Of a DNA stretch of 64,000 nt, positions 24,186 through 32,708 are shown piece by piece. Source of the stretch: Shimia sp047124445 (GTDB lineage: Bacteria; Pseudomonadota; Alphaproteobacteria; Rhodobacterales; Rhodobacteraceae); assembly GCF_047124445.1 (NCBI RefSeq), contig NZ_CP138921.1, positions 3,410,001 to 3,474,000 of the forward strand, written 5' to 3'. Numbering within the stretch: the first letter of the stretch is position 1; the number at the start of each line of letters is the position of its first letter. A program made the position numbers and the translations under genes. Below the pieces are notes generated by a model, which made no database searches, had not been told where the DNA came from, and saw only the letters and a list, made by a program, of their open reading frames with translations.

Positions 24186-25307
24186 ATGAACGACACAACC
24201 AAAGACCACACCGCTCTGATGGAAACCCGCGCGTCGCGGCGGTATTTTCAGAAGTTTGAGCGCATCACCGAGCATCTGACACAGGTGGCGGCGGCGCGGG
24301 CGGCTGAGGGGGCGATTGGGCAGAACGAGGTGGAAATCCTCACGCGCTATCTGGCGTCGATAGGCTACACCTTCAAAGCGCTCAGCATGAAGTACCTGTT
24401 GGTTGGTCGGCAGACCGGGCAATTCTTTGGCAGCCTTGCGATGGACGCGGTGGAGAGCGGCTTTCCGGTGTTCAACGAGCTGCTGGTCATGGCGAATGAC
24501 GCGCAGCAGGCCGAAAGCCATTTGCGCAACATGCCAAGCGTGGAACAGCTTAAGGATGACATGCTGCGCGCCATCATCGGCGATCAGGAGATCCCGACGA
24601 AGCTGCAATTCGCGCTGAGCCAACGGCTTTATTATGAGGAGCTTTTGAAAGGCGAGCTGTTCTGGGCGCAGAACCATCCGGAGGTGCGCTGGCAGGGCAA
24701 TCTGTCGGAGCGACGGCGCCAGTTTCTGCTGCATTGGGCGGTCTATGACAGTCAGGTGAACCTGCCGACGATCTACCTGATGGACCTTGAGGACACCGGG
24801 CGACGGGCCTTGCCCAAAGACGAGCGGCGTTGGCCGGAGGTGCAGGCGCATTTGATGGCGCAGGCGGTGGGCGGCTTGAAGCTGGTGACCATTGCCAAAG
24901 GCTTTGACGAGAGCTTTGACGACCTGCACCCCAAACGGCTGCGTCGTATTCACGTTGGGCCGATGTATTCGAGTGCCTTTACGCGGCAGTCGGGGCCGAT
25001 CCGCGAGGTTTTGGACGCCGCGCGGGCACCGGAGGGTGAGGACTGGACCTTGGCCTGGACCACCGAAGACTTGGTGAGTGAGCGTGTCACCGATGAGCGC
25101 TCTGGCTGGTTTGGCACGGTGGAGCGGCAGGTCTTTGCGTTGGATCCGTTTGCGGGGCACGGGGCGGACACCGGGGCCACCAGCATGGAGCGCTCGATCA
25201 TCCTGCCACAACGGCCGTTTCAGGCGCTGGAGGAGCTCAACCCGCCGGGGTTTGGCAGCGTGACCAAATATGTGGTGAGCCCGCAGGGGCGGGTGTTGCG
25301 GTATTGA
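24186..25307 (+). CDS. Conserved hypothetical protein of the AAA+ cluster
   Basis: The 373-residue soluble protein has a helical N-terminal half (YFQKFERITEHLTQVAAAR, EVEILTRYLASIGYTFKAL) and a C-terminal alpha/beta part with LPTIYLMDLEDTGRRALP and KRLRRIHVGPMYSSAFT. There is no signal, transmembrane helix or known catalytic motif. GGAGGA precedes ATG 24186; the frame extends 18 bases upstream. A 240-base gap before it has no gene and may hold a promoter. Its position between the coiled-coil and AAA+ genes suggests a partner of the ATPase. Confidence 0.65.
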   Translation: MNDTTKDHTALMETRASRRYFQKFERITEHLTQVAAARAAEGAIGQNEVEILTRYLASIGYTFKALSMKYLLVGRQTGQFFGSLAMDAVESGFPVFNELLVMANDAQQAESHLRNMPSVEQLKDDMLRAIIGDQEIPTKLQFALSQRLYYEELLKGELFWAQNHPEVRWQGNLSERRRQFLLHWAVYDSQVNLPTIYLMDLEDTGRRALPKDERRWPEVQAHLMAQAVGGLKLVTIAKGFDESFDDLHPKRLRRIHVGPMYSSAFTRQSGPIREVLDAARAPEGEDWTLAWTTEDLVSERVTDERSGWFGTVERQVFALDPFAGHGADTGATSMERSIILPQRPFQALEELNPPGFGSVTKYVVSPQGRVLRY

Positions 25308-25783
25308 GACGGTTCAAGTGGATAATGGGCCTGTCTGTATTGGCCGTTGCGGTCGGTGGCATGGCATTGTGGTCTGGCAAAAAAGTTCAAAGGCTGCGGC
25401 TGGATGTCGTTTTCGCTTTCGCCAACTCATTCTCACTGACGGAGTTTGAGAGCTGGGCGGTGGAGAACGAATTTGAACCCGCAAATGAACTCTATGACCA
25501 AGCGCAAGCAGGTTGGCGTCTACCGTGTTCGATGGAACCCATAGACTGGATGGTCGAAAAGCCAAACCGAGTTGATTGTTTCGAGCGCGCTGTTGGTACT
25601 GGATCGCACAACATGGGCGAGGTGCTTTTGGTCTGCCTGTCCCGTTCAGAGCAGCGATATGACAACCTCGCAATTGCGCATATGGACAAAGACTGGCCCG
25701 CCGGTACGTGGGTAGGGGAGTTGTTGCCTGAAGACTATGGCCAACGAAAATGGTGTGAGTTTGAAACTGCCAGACAAGGGTAG
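25304..25783 (+). CDS. Small membrane-anchored orphan protein
   Basis: The 159-residue product starts with TTG overlapping the preceding TGA (ATTGA). It has an N-terminal anchor or signal, MGLSVLAVAVGGMALW, followed by a soluble acidic domain with cysteines in LPCSMEP, VDCFERA, LVCLSRS and KWCEFE. It is not recognised. The start could also be ATG 25325. Codon use is more AT-rich than in the genes on both sides. It looks like a passenger inside the cluster, in the same way as the orphan in the leu operon. Confidence 0.55.
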   Translation: MRRFKWIMGLSVLAVAVGGMALWSGKKVQRLRLDVVFAFANSFSLTEFESWAVENEFEPANELYDQAQAGWRLPCSMEPIDWMVEKPNRVDCFERAVGTGSHNMGEVLLVCLSRSEQRYDNLAIAHMDKDWPAGTWVGELLPEDYGQRKWCEFETARQG

Positions 25784-25853
25784 GTAGTGGATATTTGGCT
25801 GCATTATCGGCTTGAGGAATTTTACAATGTTGAAGTTTGGGGTGGAGATTTAG

Positions 25854-27791
25854 ATGAGCCTGACAAGTGATCAGATGGAGCTGCGCGAAGAGGATATTCG
25901 CAAGCATTATGATGCGGCTGTGGGGATGCTGGATGGTTTTGATCACACGCCGCGGATTGCCAAGGGCAAGGATCCTGTGGCGGCGCCGGAGCGGTCCAGC
26001 GGTATTGGCACGCGGCGGCGGTTCCGCAGCACCACGCCGGGGTTGGTGACACGCTCAACCGCGCGTCCGGAAGGCGTGCATCTGGCGGAGCGCATTGAGG
26101 GTGCGGGCGGGGAAGATCCGCTGGTGTCCCCTGTACAAGCCAATGTGCTGCATGGAATGCGGCGGGCGCTGGCGATTGCATTGGCGGTGGGCGAAAACTT
26201 CGCTGAAGCCTCCGGTTTGGCAGATTTGAAACGGGACAATCTCGCCGGGGCGCTGGGCACGGATAAGAAGGCGGCGTTTTCCGAGCTTTTGGCGGCAGAG
26301 GCGCTGGCGGTGTCCTATGTCTTTGCCAATGCGACGTCGTTCCTGCTGGCGCCCCTGTTGGGTGAGACGCAGGTTGAGGTCGGCGAAGTTGAAGAGGTGC
26401 TGACCGACAATGCACAGCTGGCGTTGCATGGTGCGCTGTGGGAACTGGATCAGGACATTGCCGCGCTGGTCAGTGATGAGGACCGGCTGGTCGCTTGTGT
26501 CTGTGCGTTTGCCGAACAGCTGATGGAGAAGGTGGCCTTGCGGGCGCAGAATGCGCCGCAGATGGGCGCGTTTGTCGGGGCGAGTTGGAAGGTTGAAGCC
26601 GATGATCTGACCATCAATGGGTTCACACCAGCGCGGGCCGCGAAAGGCTCGACGCTGACCATGACCTTCAAGAAGCCCAATGAGGTGGTGGGCAACCACA
26701 TTGCCAAATATCAGGCCATGAAGCTGGCCAAAATGCTGATGGCCTATGACTTTGATCGGCGGCTCAACCCCTTTGCGGAGCTGGGCGGGTTTATCTTCAC
26801 CTTCATGGGCGACGGCGCGCCTGGGACCGGGAAAACCACGCTTATTCAGATGATGGCCGGGCTGATCAACGACTATTGCCAGGTGGCGGGTTATGCCTTC
26901 CGCTATCAGAACTTTGGCATCGACAATATCGACAGCTATCAGGGCAAGTCGGGTCAGAACGCGAAAGCCTTTGTCCAAAATGTGCTCGATCCACAGGTGA
27001 TTGGGTTTGGTACGATTGATGACATTGACCAGATTGCAGGCAAACGCGGGGACCGCCAGTCCTCGGCGGGGCAGCAGGAGGTCACGGCGGTGTTTATGGA
27101 GGCCTTTGCGGGCGCCAACACCGTGGTGCGTGGCAACTGTACCTTTGGCATGTTCTCCAACTATCCGGAGAACGTTGACGATGCGCTGCGCCAGCGCGCC
27201 GGGGCACGGTTCCTCGTGGATGGGCCTCAGACGCGGGAGGATTACATCGACATCCTCGCGCTGTTGATGGGCAAGAACCACGACATCGCGCTGGGGGATC
27301 ACGAGCTGTTCGAGGCGCAGGCCATTCAGAAAGCTGTGGCGGCGAGTTTTGAGAGCCACAACCGGCCGCATGAGGCAGGGCTACTGAACGTCTTTGACAA
27401 GGTGCACGGGCAGGTGGGCGAGTTAGACACCATTGCCAAGATGGGCACCTACCTGAAGGCCATTCAGGAGGCCGATCCGCGCTTTACGGGGCGCGCTATC
27501 AAGAACATCACCGATGCCGTGAAAGTGCGCGCCATGGACTTTGAACTGCCGGACGCATGGATGGAAAACCCTGAGCTTTTCTTGGCCAAAGACTACGACA
27601 CTAAGAAGGCGATGATAAACGAGCTACGCGTGCCGATCACCACCGACATGTTGGTGCAGGAGATCAACCGCTATGCCGACAGTGAGTTCCGCTATGCCGA
27701 CAAATCCGACGAGGTTGCGGTCTCCAACATGGTGCGCGATATGCAGCGGTCCGAGGCGGCGAAGCGGCGGTATCTGGAGGGCAAAGCGTAA
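25854..27791 (+). CDS. AAA+ ATPase, central protein of an undescribed cluster
   Basis: The 645-residue product has an all-helical N-terminal region of about 280 residues, including ANVLHGMRRALAIALAVGENF, and then a AAA+ module. Walker A is GAPGTGKT at 321-328. The Walker B strand is IGFGTIDDIDQI around 383-394, with Asp in place of the usual terminal Glu. Sensor 1 is GMFSN with Asn436, and arginine-finger candidates are Arg446 and Arg448 in LRQRAGARF. The region QSSAGQQEVTAVFMEAFAG recalls MoxR/ClpX-type remodellers. GGTGGAG precedes the ATG. It probably remodels the coiled-coil or membrane proteins encoded around it; this is inference from context. Confidence 0.8.
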   Translation: MSLTSDQMELREEDIRKHYDAAVGMLDGFDHTPRIAKGKDPVAAPERSSGIGTRRRFRSTTPGLVTRSTARPEGVHLAERIEGAGGEDPLVSPVQANVLHGMRRALAIALAVGENFAEASGLADLKRDNLAGALGTDKKAAFSELLAAEALAVSYVFANATSFLLAPLLGETQVEVGEVEEVLTDNAQLALHGALWELDQDIAALVSDEDRLVACVCAFAEQLMEKVALRAQNAPQMGAFVGASWKVEADDLTINGFTPARAAKGSTLTMTFKKPNEVVGNHIAKYQAMKLAKMLMAYDFDRRLNPFAELGGFIFTFMGDGAPGTGKTTLIQMMAGLINDYCQVAGYAFRYQNFGIDNIDSYQGKSGQNAKAFVQNVLDPQVIGFGTIDDIDQIAGKRGDRQSSAGQQEVTAVFMEAFAGANTVVRGNCTFGMFSNYPENVDDALRQRAGARFLVDGPQTREDYIDILALLMGKNHDIALGDHELFEAQAIQKAVAASFESHNRPHEAGLLNVFDKVHGQVGELDTIAKMGTYLKAIQEADPRFTGRAIKNITDAVKVRAMDFELPDAWMENPELFLAKDYDTKKAMINELRVPITTDMLVQEINRYADSEFRYADKSDEVAVSNMVRDMQRSEAAKRRYLEGKA

Positions 27792-28169
27792 GTGTTTGTG
27801 ATCGACAGCATCGGGTTTTTCAACACGGCGGTGCCGCTGGGCGTTTTGGCGCTTTTGGCGGTGCTGCTTCCACGTGTGTTGGTGGATCGTCAAACACGCT
27901 CGCATGGTAAGGTGCTGCATGGGATCGCGCTGTCGGCGGCATTTTTGGTGGCAATTGGGTTCATGATCTCGATTGGCGTCACCCAGATGCGCGGGTTTGA
28001 GGCCGTGGGGCATTTTGAGATTGATCCGCTGGGCGCGGCTTGGGTGCATCTGCGGCTGTCGCTGATGGCGGCGATTGTCTGGGCGCCGATCTTGGGACTG
28101 GTGTGGTTTGGCTATGCGCAGGGCGTGGAAGCGCGGCGCGGGCAGGATAGTGCGGCGAGGGAGCGATGA
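27792..28169 (+). CDS. Small three-helix membrane protein
   Basis: The 125-residue product has three hydrophobic helices (residues 12-30, 44-66 and 90-112: AAFLVAIGFMISIGV and AAIVWAPILGLVWFGYA) and a charged tail. It starts with GTG directly after the TAA of the AAA+ gene, a sign of coupling, and its codon use matches that gene, so it is likely a core member. No family was recognised. Confidence 0.7.
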   Translation: MFVIDSIGFFNTAVPLGVLALLAVLLPRVLVDRQTRSHGKVLHGIALSAAFLVAIGFMISIGVTQMRGFEAVGHFEIDPLGAAWVHLRLSLMAAIVWAPILGLVWFGYAQGVEARRGQDSAARER

Positions 28170-28342
28170 AGATGGCGATGAAGGCCGCGCCCGACCTGGT
28201 GGGCGCTTGGGAATGGTTTGGAATTGGAGATTCGGAGCAAGGAGCGCAGGTGTTGGTGTCTGTGGCTGACGGTGCAAACGCGCCCTCCGGGGGGAGGTCG
28301 GGCGCGGCCCGGCTTGAGGTCGAGCGGGCGGGAGTTTGGTAG
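28166..28342 (+). CDS. Possible 58-codon ORF overlapping its neighbours
   Basis: An ATG that overlaps the preceding TGA (ATGA) opens a 58-codon frame, ending in TAG at 28340-28342, whose final G starts the next gene's GTG. The peptide begins MKMAMKAAPDLVGAWEW and is low in complexity. The frame contains a 15-bp inverted repeat, GGCCGCGCCCGACCT and its complement, about 110 bases apart. It may be a real small protein or just the arms of an RNA hairpin. Support is weak. Confidence 0.3.
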   Translation: MKMAMKAAPDLVGAWEWFGIGDSEQGAQVLVSVADGANAPSGGRSGAARLEVERAGVW

Positions 28343-28692
28343 TGGAAACTGTAGCTGGATTGTTGATGCTAGCCTTGGGCTTCTTGGTAACATTTGGTGG
28401 TGGCTATATCGCACATCGCGAAAAGACCAAGTCGGCGCCCGAACCAGTTAGCGAAAAATTTGTCCTGAAGGGCGCACTTGTGATTGCGGGAGCCAGTTGG
28501 CTAACTGGAATATGCTCTGTGATAAACTCTGGCGGCCCCATTCACCTTTCGGGCGAGGCGTTGTTCGAAACTCTTGGTTGGGGTCTTGCTCAGGGCGCAT
28601 ACTTTTGCCTTGCAGGCTTTGTACTTTTCTTTGGGTTTTCTGGAGCTTTTGAGCGTCTCTTGGATCGCGCGGATGGAGGGCAAAACGAATGA
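28342..28692 (+). CDS. Small three-helix membrane protein, probable insert
   Basis: The product is about 116 residues with hydrophobic segments at 5-24 (VAGLLMLALGFLVTFGGGYI), 45-62 and 80-102 (GAYFCLAGFVLFFGFSGAF), and a short charged tail. GTG 28342 touches the previous stop; TTG 28336 is an alternative. It is AT-richer than the cluster core genes and unrecognised. A 97-base gap follows before the next large gene. Confidence 0.5.
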   Translation: METVAGLLMLALGFLVTFGGGYIAHREKTKSAPEPVSEKFVLKGALVIAGASWLTGICSVINSGGPIHLSGEALFETLGWGLAQGAYFCLAGFVLFFGFSGAFERLLDRADGGQNE

Positions 28693-28789
28693 GAGTGTTA
28701 GCAACGACTGGTCTCGGAGGCGACGTTACGCACGTTAGAAGAGCCCGTAAAGTGACTCGTTCCGAGTGTCACACGTTTGAGGGCTTTCA

Positions 28790-30139
28790 ATGCATAGACT
28801 GATCCAACGCGGCCTGATGTTTGGCAACCTGATCGAAGTGGCCTCGCCTGTGCTCGTCGAGCGCTACAATCGAGCGCTGAAACATCTGACGGGCAAAACC
28901 ACCAGCCTCACCGATTTTCACATCGATATCTCGGGCTATTCGCCGGAGATTGGCGACGAGCTCGAAGATCATCTCTATCTCAACCACGGGGGCTGCAATC
29001 GGCAGTTCATCCTGCTGACCACGGATCAGAAATCCGCGCCGTTGTTGAACATCAAGTTCTCCACCAGCCGGGATATCTTGCGGCATTTCATTGAGGAAAA
29101 CGAGCCGCAGCTGTTTGCTCTGACCGCGCGGGATGCCGTCGCAGGTGAGTTGGTGAACTCGGTGTTTTCTGTGAGCCAGCCCAGCAAGCTCATGGACATT
29201 CGCAAGGTCACCATTGAGGCGGACACCACCGAAGGCACACTGCGTGATGCGGAGAAGCTTGGAGAGTTGGCGGATCGTTTCAAGCAGGAGGAAGACGGCT
29301 GGTTTGACGATGTGCTGATCGCGGACATGATCACGCTGGCCAAACGCACAGGCGATGTGACGCGCAATCCGGTGAAGCTCAAACATATGGAGTTTGATCA
29401 GCAGGATTATTGGACCGCGCATTTTGGCGGGGTCTACCTGTTCCGCGGCTTGGCGCATCCGGCGGTGATCACGGCGGGTAGTAAGACGGAGCTGGGCAAG
29501 CTGCCGATCAAGTATACGTTTGATTTCAAAGACCGAAATCAGATTGCGAAGTTTCTGGATTACAACGATCTGGCCGAGCCTATTGTGAAAGCGCGGGGCG
29601 TGGATGGCACGGCGATTTTGCGCCAGAAGATGGATTTCATCGTTGTGGATGCGGCGCAGGAGGCGGGCGTGGACCTGACCGGCGCGACGCGCAGCGACAT
29701 TCGCCGTCTGGCGCGGCAACATGCGGAGCAACTGCCACCCGAATACCATGAACTGCGTAAGATGGTGGATTGGGCCGAAAGCGACGGCAAATGGCCCAAG
29801 ATCACCAGCGATCATCCGGCCTATTTCTACACGCTGCGCGCCACGGACACAGATCAGCGCGATCTGGTGAATATGCTGCTGGCGGAGCTTGCACCAAAGG
29901 ATATCCGACAGCTGTTTATCTGCCACAAAGAGGTGTTTTATCGCCTTTATCAAGGTTGGTCAGAGACCAAGAAGAGCTTTGTGGCGGATTTCCTGGAGCG
30001 TGAGTATCAAGTCGACAAGGTTGGCGCGCGCGAGGCTCTGTTTGGCTTTGACGCACCATTGGAGATGCCCCGTGTGACGCGGCGGGCGTCTGAGGATATG
30101 ATCGCACGGGTTGGGCCGTGGGGCGCGATAAGGAGGTAG
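28790..30139 (+). CDS. Conserved hypothetical protein of the AAA+ cluster (DUF6638-like)
   Basis: The 449-residue soluble protein begins MHRLIQRGLMFGNLIEV. Notable phrases are DFHIDISGYSPEIGDELEDHLYLN, the strand-turn CNRQFILLTTDQKSAPLL, AHFGGVYLFRGLAHPAVI near 220 and APKDIRQLFICHKEVFYRLYQ near 370. I recall a DUF6638 family of this kind in Rhodobacteraceae, but the assignment is uncertain and no function is known. GAGGG lies upstream of ATG 28790; ATG 28817 is possible. It is followed after 3 bases by a small membrane gene with a strong ribosome site, so it belongs to the same unit. Confidence 0.65.
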   Translation: MHRLIQRGLMFGNLIEVASPVLVERYNRALKHLTGKTTSLTDFHIDISGYSPEIGDELEDHLYLNHGGCNRQFILLTTDQKSAPLLNIKFSTSRDILRHFIEENEPQLFALTARDAVAGELVNSVFSVSQPSKLMDIRKVTIEADTTEGTLRDAEKLGELADRFKQEEDGWFDDVLIADMITLAKRTGDVTRNPVKLKHMEFDQQDYWTAHFGGVYLFRGLAHPAVITAGSKTELGKLPIKYTFDFKDRNQIAKFLDYNDLAEPIVKARGVDGTAILRQKMDFIVVDAAQEAGVDLTGATRSDIRRLARQHAEQLPPEYHELRKMVDWAESDGKWPKITSDHPAYFYTLRATDTDQRDLVNMLLAELAPKDIRQLFICHKEVFYRLYQGWSETKKSFVADFLEREYQVDKVGAREALFGFDAPLEMPRVTRRASEDMIARVGPWGAIRR

Positions 30140-30142
30140 ATC

Positions 30143-30409
30143 ATGTTTGCATTGGCCAGACTGGCGGTTGTGGGCTTTGTCGTGCTCACCATTGTCTACA
30201 TCTGTCTGTCGCTTTATTCGCGTTCCAAACGGCGCGACAAGCTGGAGGCGGAATGGGACCGCGAGGGCATGAGCGGCGATCGGGATGCTTTTATTGAGCA
30301 AGGCTTGCAAGACTATGATGGCTCTTTGCGTCGCAAATTGATCTGGGGTGTCTATATCATCCCTGTGACCATCGTGATCGCGTTGATCTACTTTATGAAT
30401 TTCCACTAG
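30143..30409 (+). CDS. Small two-helix membrane protein
   Basis: The 88-residue product has helices at residues 7-25 (AVVGFVVLTIVYICLSLYS) and 66-85 (LIWGVYIIPVTIVIALIYF), separated by a charged loop that begins SRSKRRDKLEAEWDREG. AAGGAGG directly precedes ATG 30143. Its tight spacing to the genes on both sides shows that it is part of the cluster. No family name was recognised. Confidence 0.75.
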   Translation: MFALARLAVVGFVVLTIVYICLSLYSRSKRRDKLEAEWDREGMSGDRDAFIEQGLQDYDGSLRRKLIWGVYIIPVTIVIALIYFMNFH

Positions 30410-30421
30410 GGGGACCAAAGA

Positions 30422-31072
30422 ATGGTCTATGTGAAATGGGGTTTCTGGACGCTGTTCTGGCTGTTTGTGGCTGCGTTTTTTCACTACACGCTGCCACAGC
30501 ATGATGTGGTGCGGATCACCGACACCTATGAAAAGCGGATCGATTTTGGTGAGAACTCGACTTTCTGGGCCAAAGAAGACAGCGGCAATGCAACCGGCAA
30601 CGTGAACCGGGATGTGTTCTTCATTCAGACTAAGTTTCCGAATGAAAAGGTGATGGTCTATCGCAACGAGGACACCTCGGCAGGTTGGCCACCCTACTTC
30701 AAGTTTGACACCGCCAATTTGCAGGCGGAAGCGGCGGATATGAAGTCATCCGCGGATGCGCCCCAATGGGTGGCTGTAAAGCATTACGGCTGGCGCAATG
30801 AGTTCCTGTCGATCTATCCAAACGCCGTCGGTGTGAAGGCTGTGGAAGGGCCGGATGTGACCGTTATTCCATGGTTGAACATCCTGATCCTGACCGTATT
30901 TTTCGCTTTTGTTTGGGCGATTTACGTACGCTGGCGGCGCTTCCGTCAGGCGCGGATCGATCCGGTGCTCGAGGATATGGGCGACAGTCTTGAGGCTGCT
31001 GGCGACAATCTGGCTGAGAAGCGCGGGCGGTTCCGCGCCTGGCTGGACACCTGGCGCGGGAAGGCGCGTTAA
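30422..31072 (+). CDS. DUF1523-family membrane protein
   Basis: The 216-residue product begins with a transmembrane segment and the DUF1523 signature FHYTLPQHDVVRITDTYEKR. A periplasmic domain follows (NRDVFFIQTKFPNEKVMVYRN, GWPPYFKFDTANLQAEA, VAVKHYGWRNEFLSIYPN), and then a second helix (PWLNILILTVFFAFVWAIYV) and a basic cytoplasmic tail. The function is unknown. It is the last gene of the co-directional run, and its stop overlaps the convergent soeC stop by 4 bases. Confidence 0.85.
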   Translation: MVYVKWGFWTLFWLFVAAFFHYTLPQHDVVRITDTYEKRIDFGENSTFWAKEDSGNATGNVNRDVFFIQTKFPNEKVMVYRNEDTSAGWPPYFKFDTANLQAEAADMKSSADAPQWVAVKHYGWRNEFLSIYPNAVGVKAVEGPDVTVIPWLNILILTVFFAFVWAIYVRWRRFRQARIDPVLEDMGDSLEAAGDNLAEKRGRFRAWLDTWRGKAR

Positions 31073-31941
31073 CGCATGCCGTAGTAGAGGCCGACCACGT
31101 GCTCGGCCTCTGCAAAGAACAGCCATCGTGAGGTTGCGACACCTGCGACGTGGCTGAGGACTGCGATGATGGCCAAGACGTGGCTGAAGGGCAGCAGCAG
31201 GCAGATAATCGGCAGTACGAAGGTGAGGCCAAAGGCGATGCGGCGCAGTTTTTGTGCGTGTTTCCGCCCTATTAAGTAGATGAACTCTTTCACCAGATAG
31301 TTGGGCGCGGTGTGGGGATGCGCCATGGAGCGTACGGTGCCGCGCTCGCCTAATCCCGTGGCCGTGCCGAGGTCGGTGCCGCTGTCGGACAGGGCTGCAT
31401 CACCACGTTGCCACCAGACGAATTGGCAGATCGCGGCGATCACCAGCAGCAGGATGGCCATGTTCACGCGACCCGAAAGAAGTGCGCCCCCAGCAAGTGA
31501 GAAACTCAGGTAAAGGGCTGGCGTCAAAGGGGTTTTCCAGCGTGGCACAGTGTCGAGCTGGGCATAGATCATGGAAGTGGTGAAGACGGTAAACAGCGAG
31601 AGAGCGGCACCGATCAGACCCAATGCCGTGGCATGGATTTGTAAGAAAACCAGGTCGATGGCGTAGATGCCCATGGTGAGTAGCGCAAGGACGGCGCTGA
31701 CACCTTCGCGGGACAGCCAGCTGCTGCGCCATTGAGTGAGGGCGCGCCAGGCGCGTTCGGGGTGGCCGAGGTGGAAGGTGGAGGAGATCAAACCACCGAC
31801 AGATAAGGCGTAAGCAATTGCAAAGAATACAAAAGCTGCGAGGCCGGTTGGCGGCGTGGGATCAATGCCAAGCCAGAACAGGAGGCCGAAGCCGAGACCG
31901 GAGAGCGTGGAAAAGACGATGACGGATGGGGCTGGATGCAT
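31069..31941 (-). CDS. soeC: Sulfite dehydrogenase membrane anchor SoeC (DmsC/NrfD-like)
   Basis: The 290-residue product has eight transmembrane helices and the DmsC-type start MHPAPSVIVFSTLSGLGFG, followed by STFHLGHPERAWRALTQWRSSWLSREG. It anchors SoeAB to the inner membrane and passes electrons to quinone. Its ATG shares a base with the soeB stop (TGATG), so the two are coupled. DmsC would be the alternative, but the catalytic partner lacks a Tat signal and the locus holds taurine genes, which fits the sulfite-oxidising SoeABC. Confidence 0.85.
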   Translation of the reverse strand: MHPAPSVIVFSTLSGLGFGLLFWLGIDPTPPTGLAAFVFFAIAYALSVGGLISSTFHLGHPERAWRALTQWRSSWLSREGVSAVLALLTMGIYAIDLVFLQIHATALGLIGAALSLFTVFTTSMIYAQLDTVPRWKTPLTPALYLSFSLAGGALLSGRVNMAILLLVIAAICQFVWWQRGDAALSDSGTDLGTATGLGERGTVRSMAHPHTAPNYLVKEFIYLIGRKHAQKLRRIAFGLTFVLPIICLLLPFSHVLAIIAVLSHVAGVATSRWLFFAEAEHVVGLYYGMR

Positions 31942-32702
31942 CAGGCGGTCCCTCCGGGCAGTTTGTCGAGGGCTTTATCGAGCCAGCCAAGGAAGCCTTG
32001 GGGTTCTTCGGCGACGGGTTCCAGTAGTGGGGCCAAGAGGCTTTGGTCGTCCCAGGAATCCTTGAGACGCGGAGGTAGATACTTGTTCACGGGCAAAGTG
32101 CCCATTTCCGGCATGAGGTCAAATCCGCCTCTGGATTCAACAAGTTGGCTGACGTCCGACTTGGGGTCAGACAAGTCTCCGAAGTGGCGGGCGCCGGCGG
32201 GGCAGGTGCGGACGCAGGAGGGGATTTGATCCTCTTCCGGCAGGTTTTCGTTGTAGATGCGATCCACACAGAGGGTGCATTTCTTCATCACGCCTTCTGC
32301 TTGGTCCAGCTCGCGGGCGCCATAGGGGCAGGCCCAGGCGCAGAGGCCGCAGCCGATGCAGTGGTCTTCGTTGACCAGCACGATGCCGTCCTCAACGCGT
32401 TTGTAGCTTGCGCCCGTGGGGCAGACCGTGACGCAGGGGGCATTTTCGCAGTGCAAACAAGACTTTGGGAAGTGTACGGTCTGCGCACTGCCCTGCTCAG
32501 GTTGGACCTCATAGCTGTGCACGCGGTTCAGAAAGGTGCCCATCGGCTCGGTGCCATAGGGGCGTTGGTCAGACAGGGGCGCGCCGTAGTTTTCGGTGTT
32601 CCAACCCTTACAGGAGATCACACAGGCGTGGCAGCCAACGCAGGTGTCCAGATCGATCACAAGGCCGAGGGTGCGGTCGGTTTTGGCGGGTAAATCGGTC
32701 AT
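31941..32702 (-). CDS. soeB: Sulfite dehydrogenase iron-sulfur subunit SoeB
   Basis: The 253-residue product has four ferredoxin-type cysteine groups: CVGCHACVISCKGWN near residue 19, CLHCENAPCVTVCP near 80, CIGCGLCAWACPYGA near 115, and CTLCVDR with CVRTCPAGA near 140-165. It forms an electron wire between the molybdenum site of SoeA and the membrane anchor SoeC. The ATG is only 6 bases from the 44-bp dispersed element, with a poor ribosome site (GTGAAAAA). Confidence 0.88.
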   Translation of the reverse strand: MTDLPAKTDRTLGLVIDLDTCVGCHACVISCKGWNTENYGAPLSDQRPYGTEPMGTFLNRVHSYEVQPEQGSAQTVHFPKSCLHCENAPCVTVCPTGASYKRVEDGIVLVNEDHCIGCGLCAWACPYGARELDQAEGVMKKCTLCVDRIYNENLPEEDQIPSCVRTCPAGARHFGDLSDPKSDVSQLVESRGGFDLMPEMGTLPVNKYLPPRLKDSWDDQSLLAPLLEPVAEEPQGFLGWLDKALDKLPGGTA

Positions 32703-32708
32703 TTTTTC

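Noticed and set aside
23899..24189. A 96-codon frame in the gap before the 24186 gene
   Set aside because: It has no ribosome site, an atypical composition, and it overlaps the strong GGAGGA used by the next gene.
28787..29953. A 388-codon minus-strand frame opposite the 449-residue protein
   Set aside because: The plus-strand frame has coupled neighbours and normal composition; the minus-strand frame is an antisense shadow.
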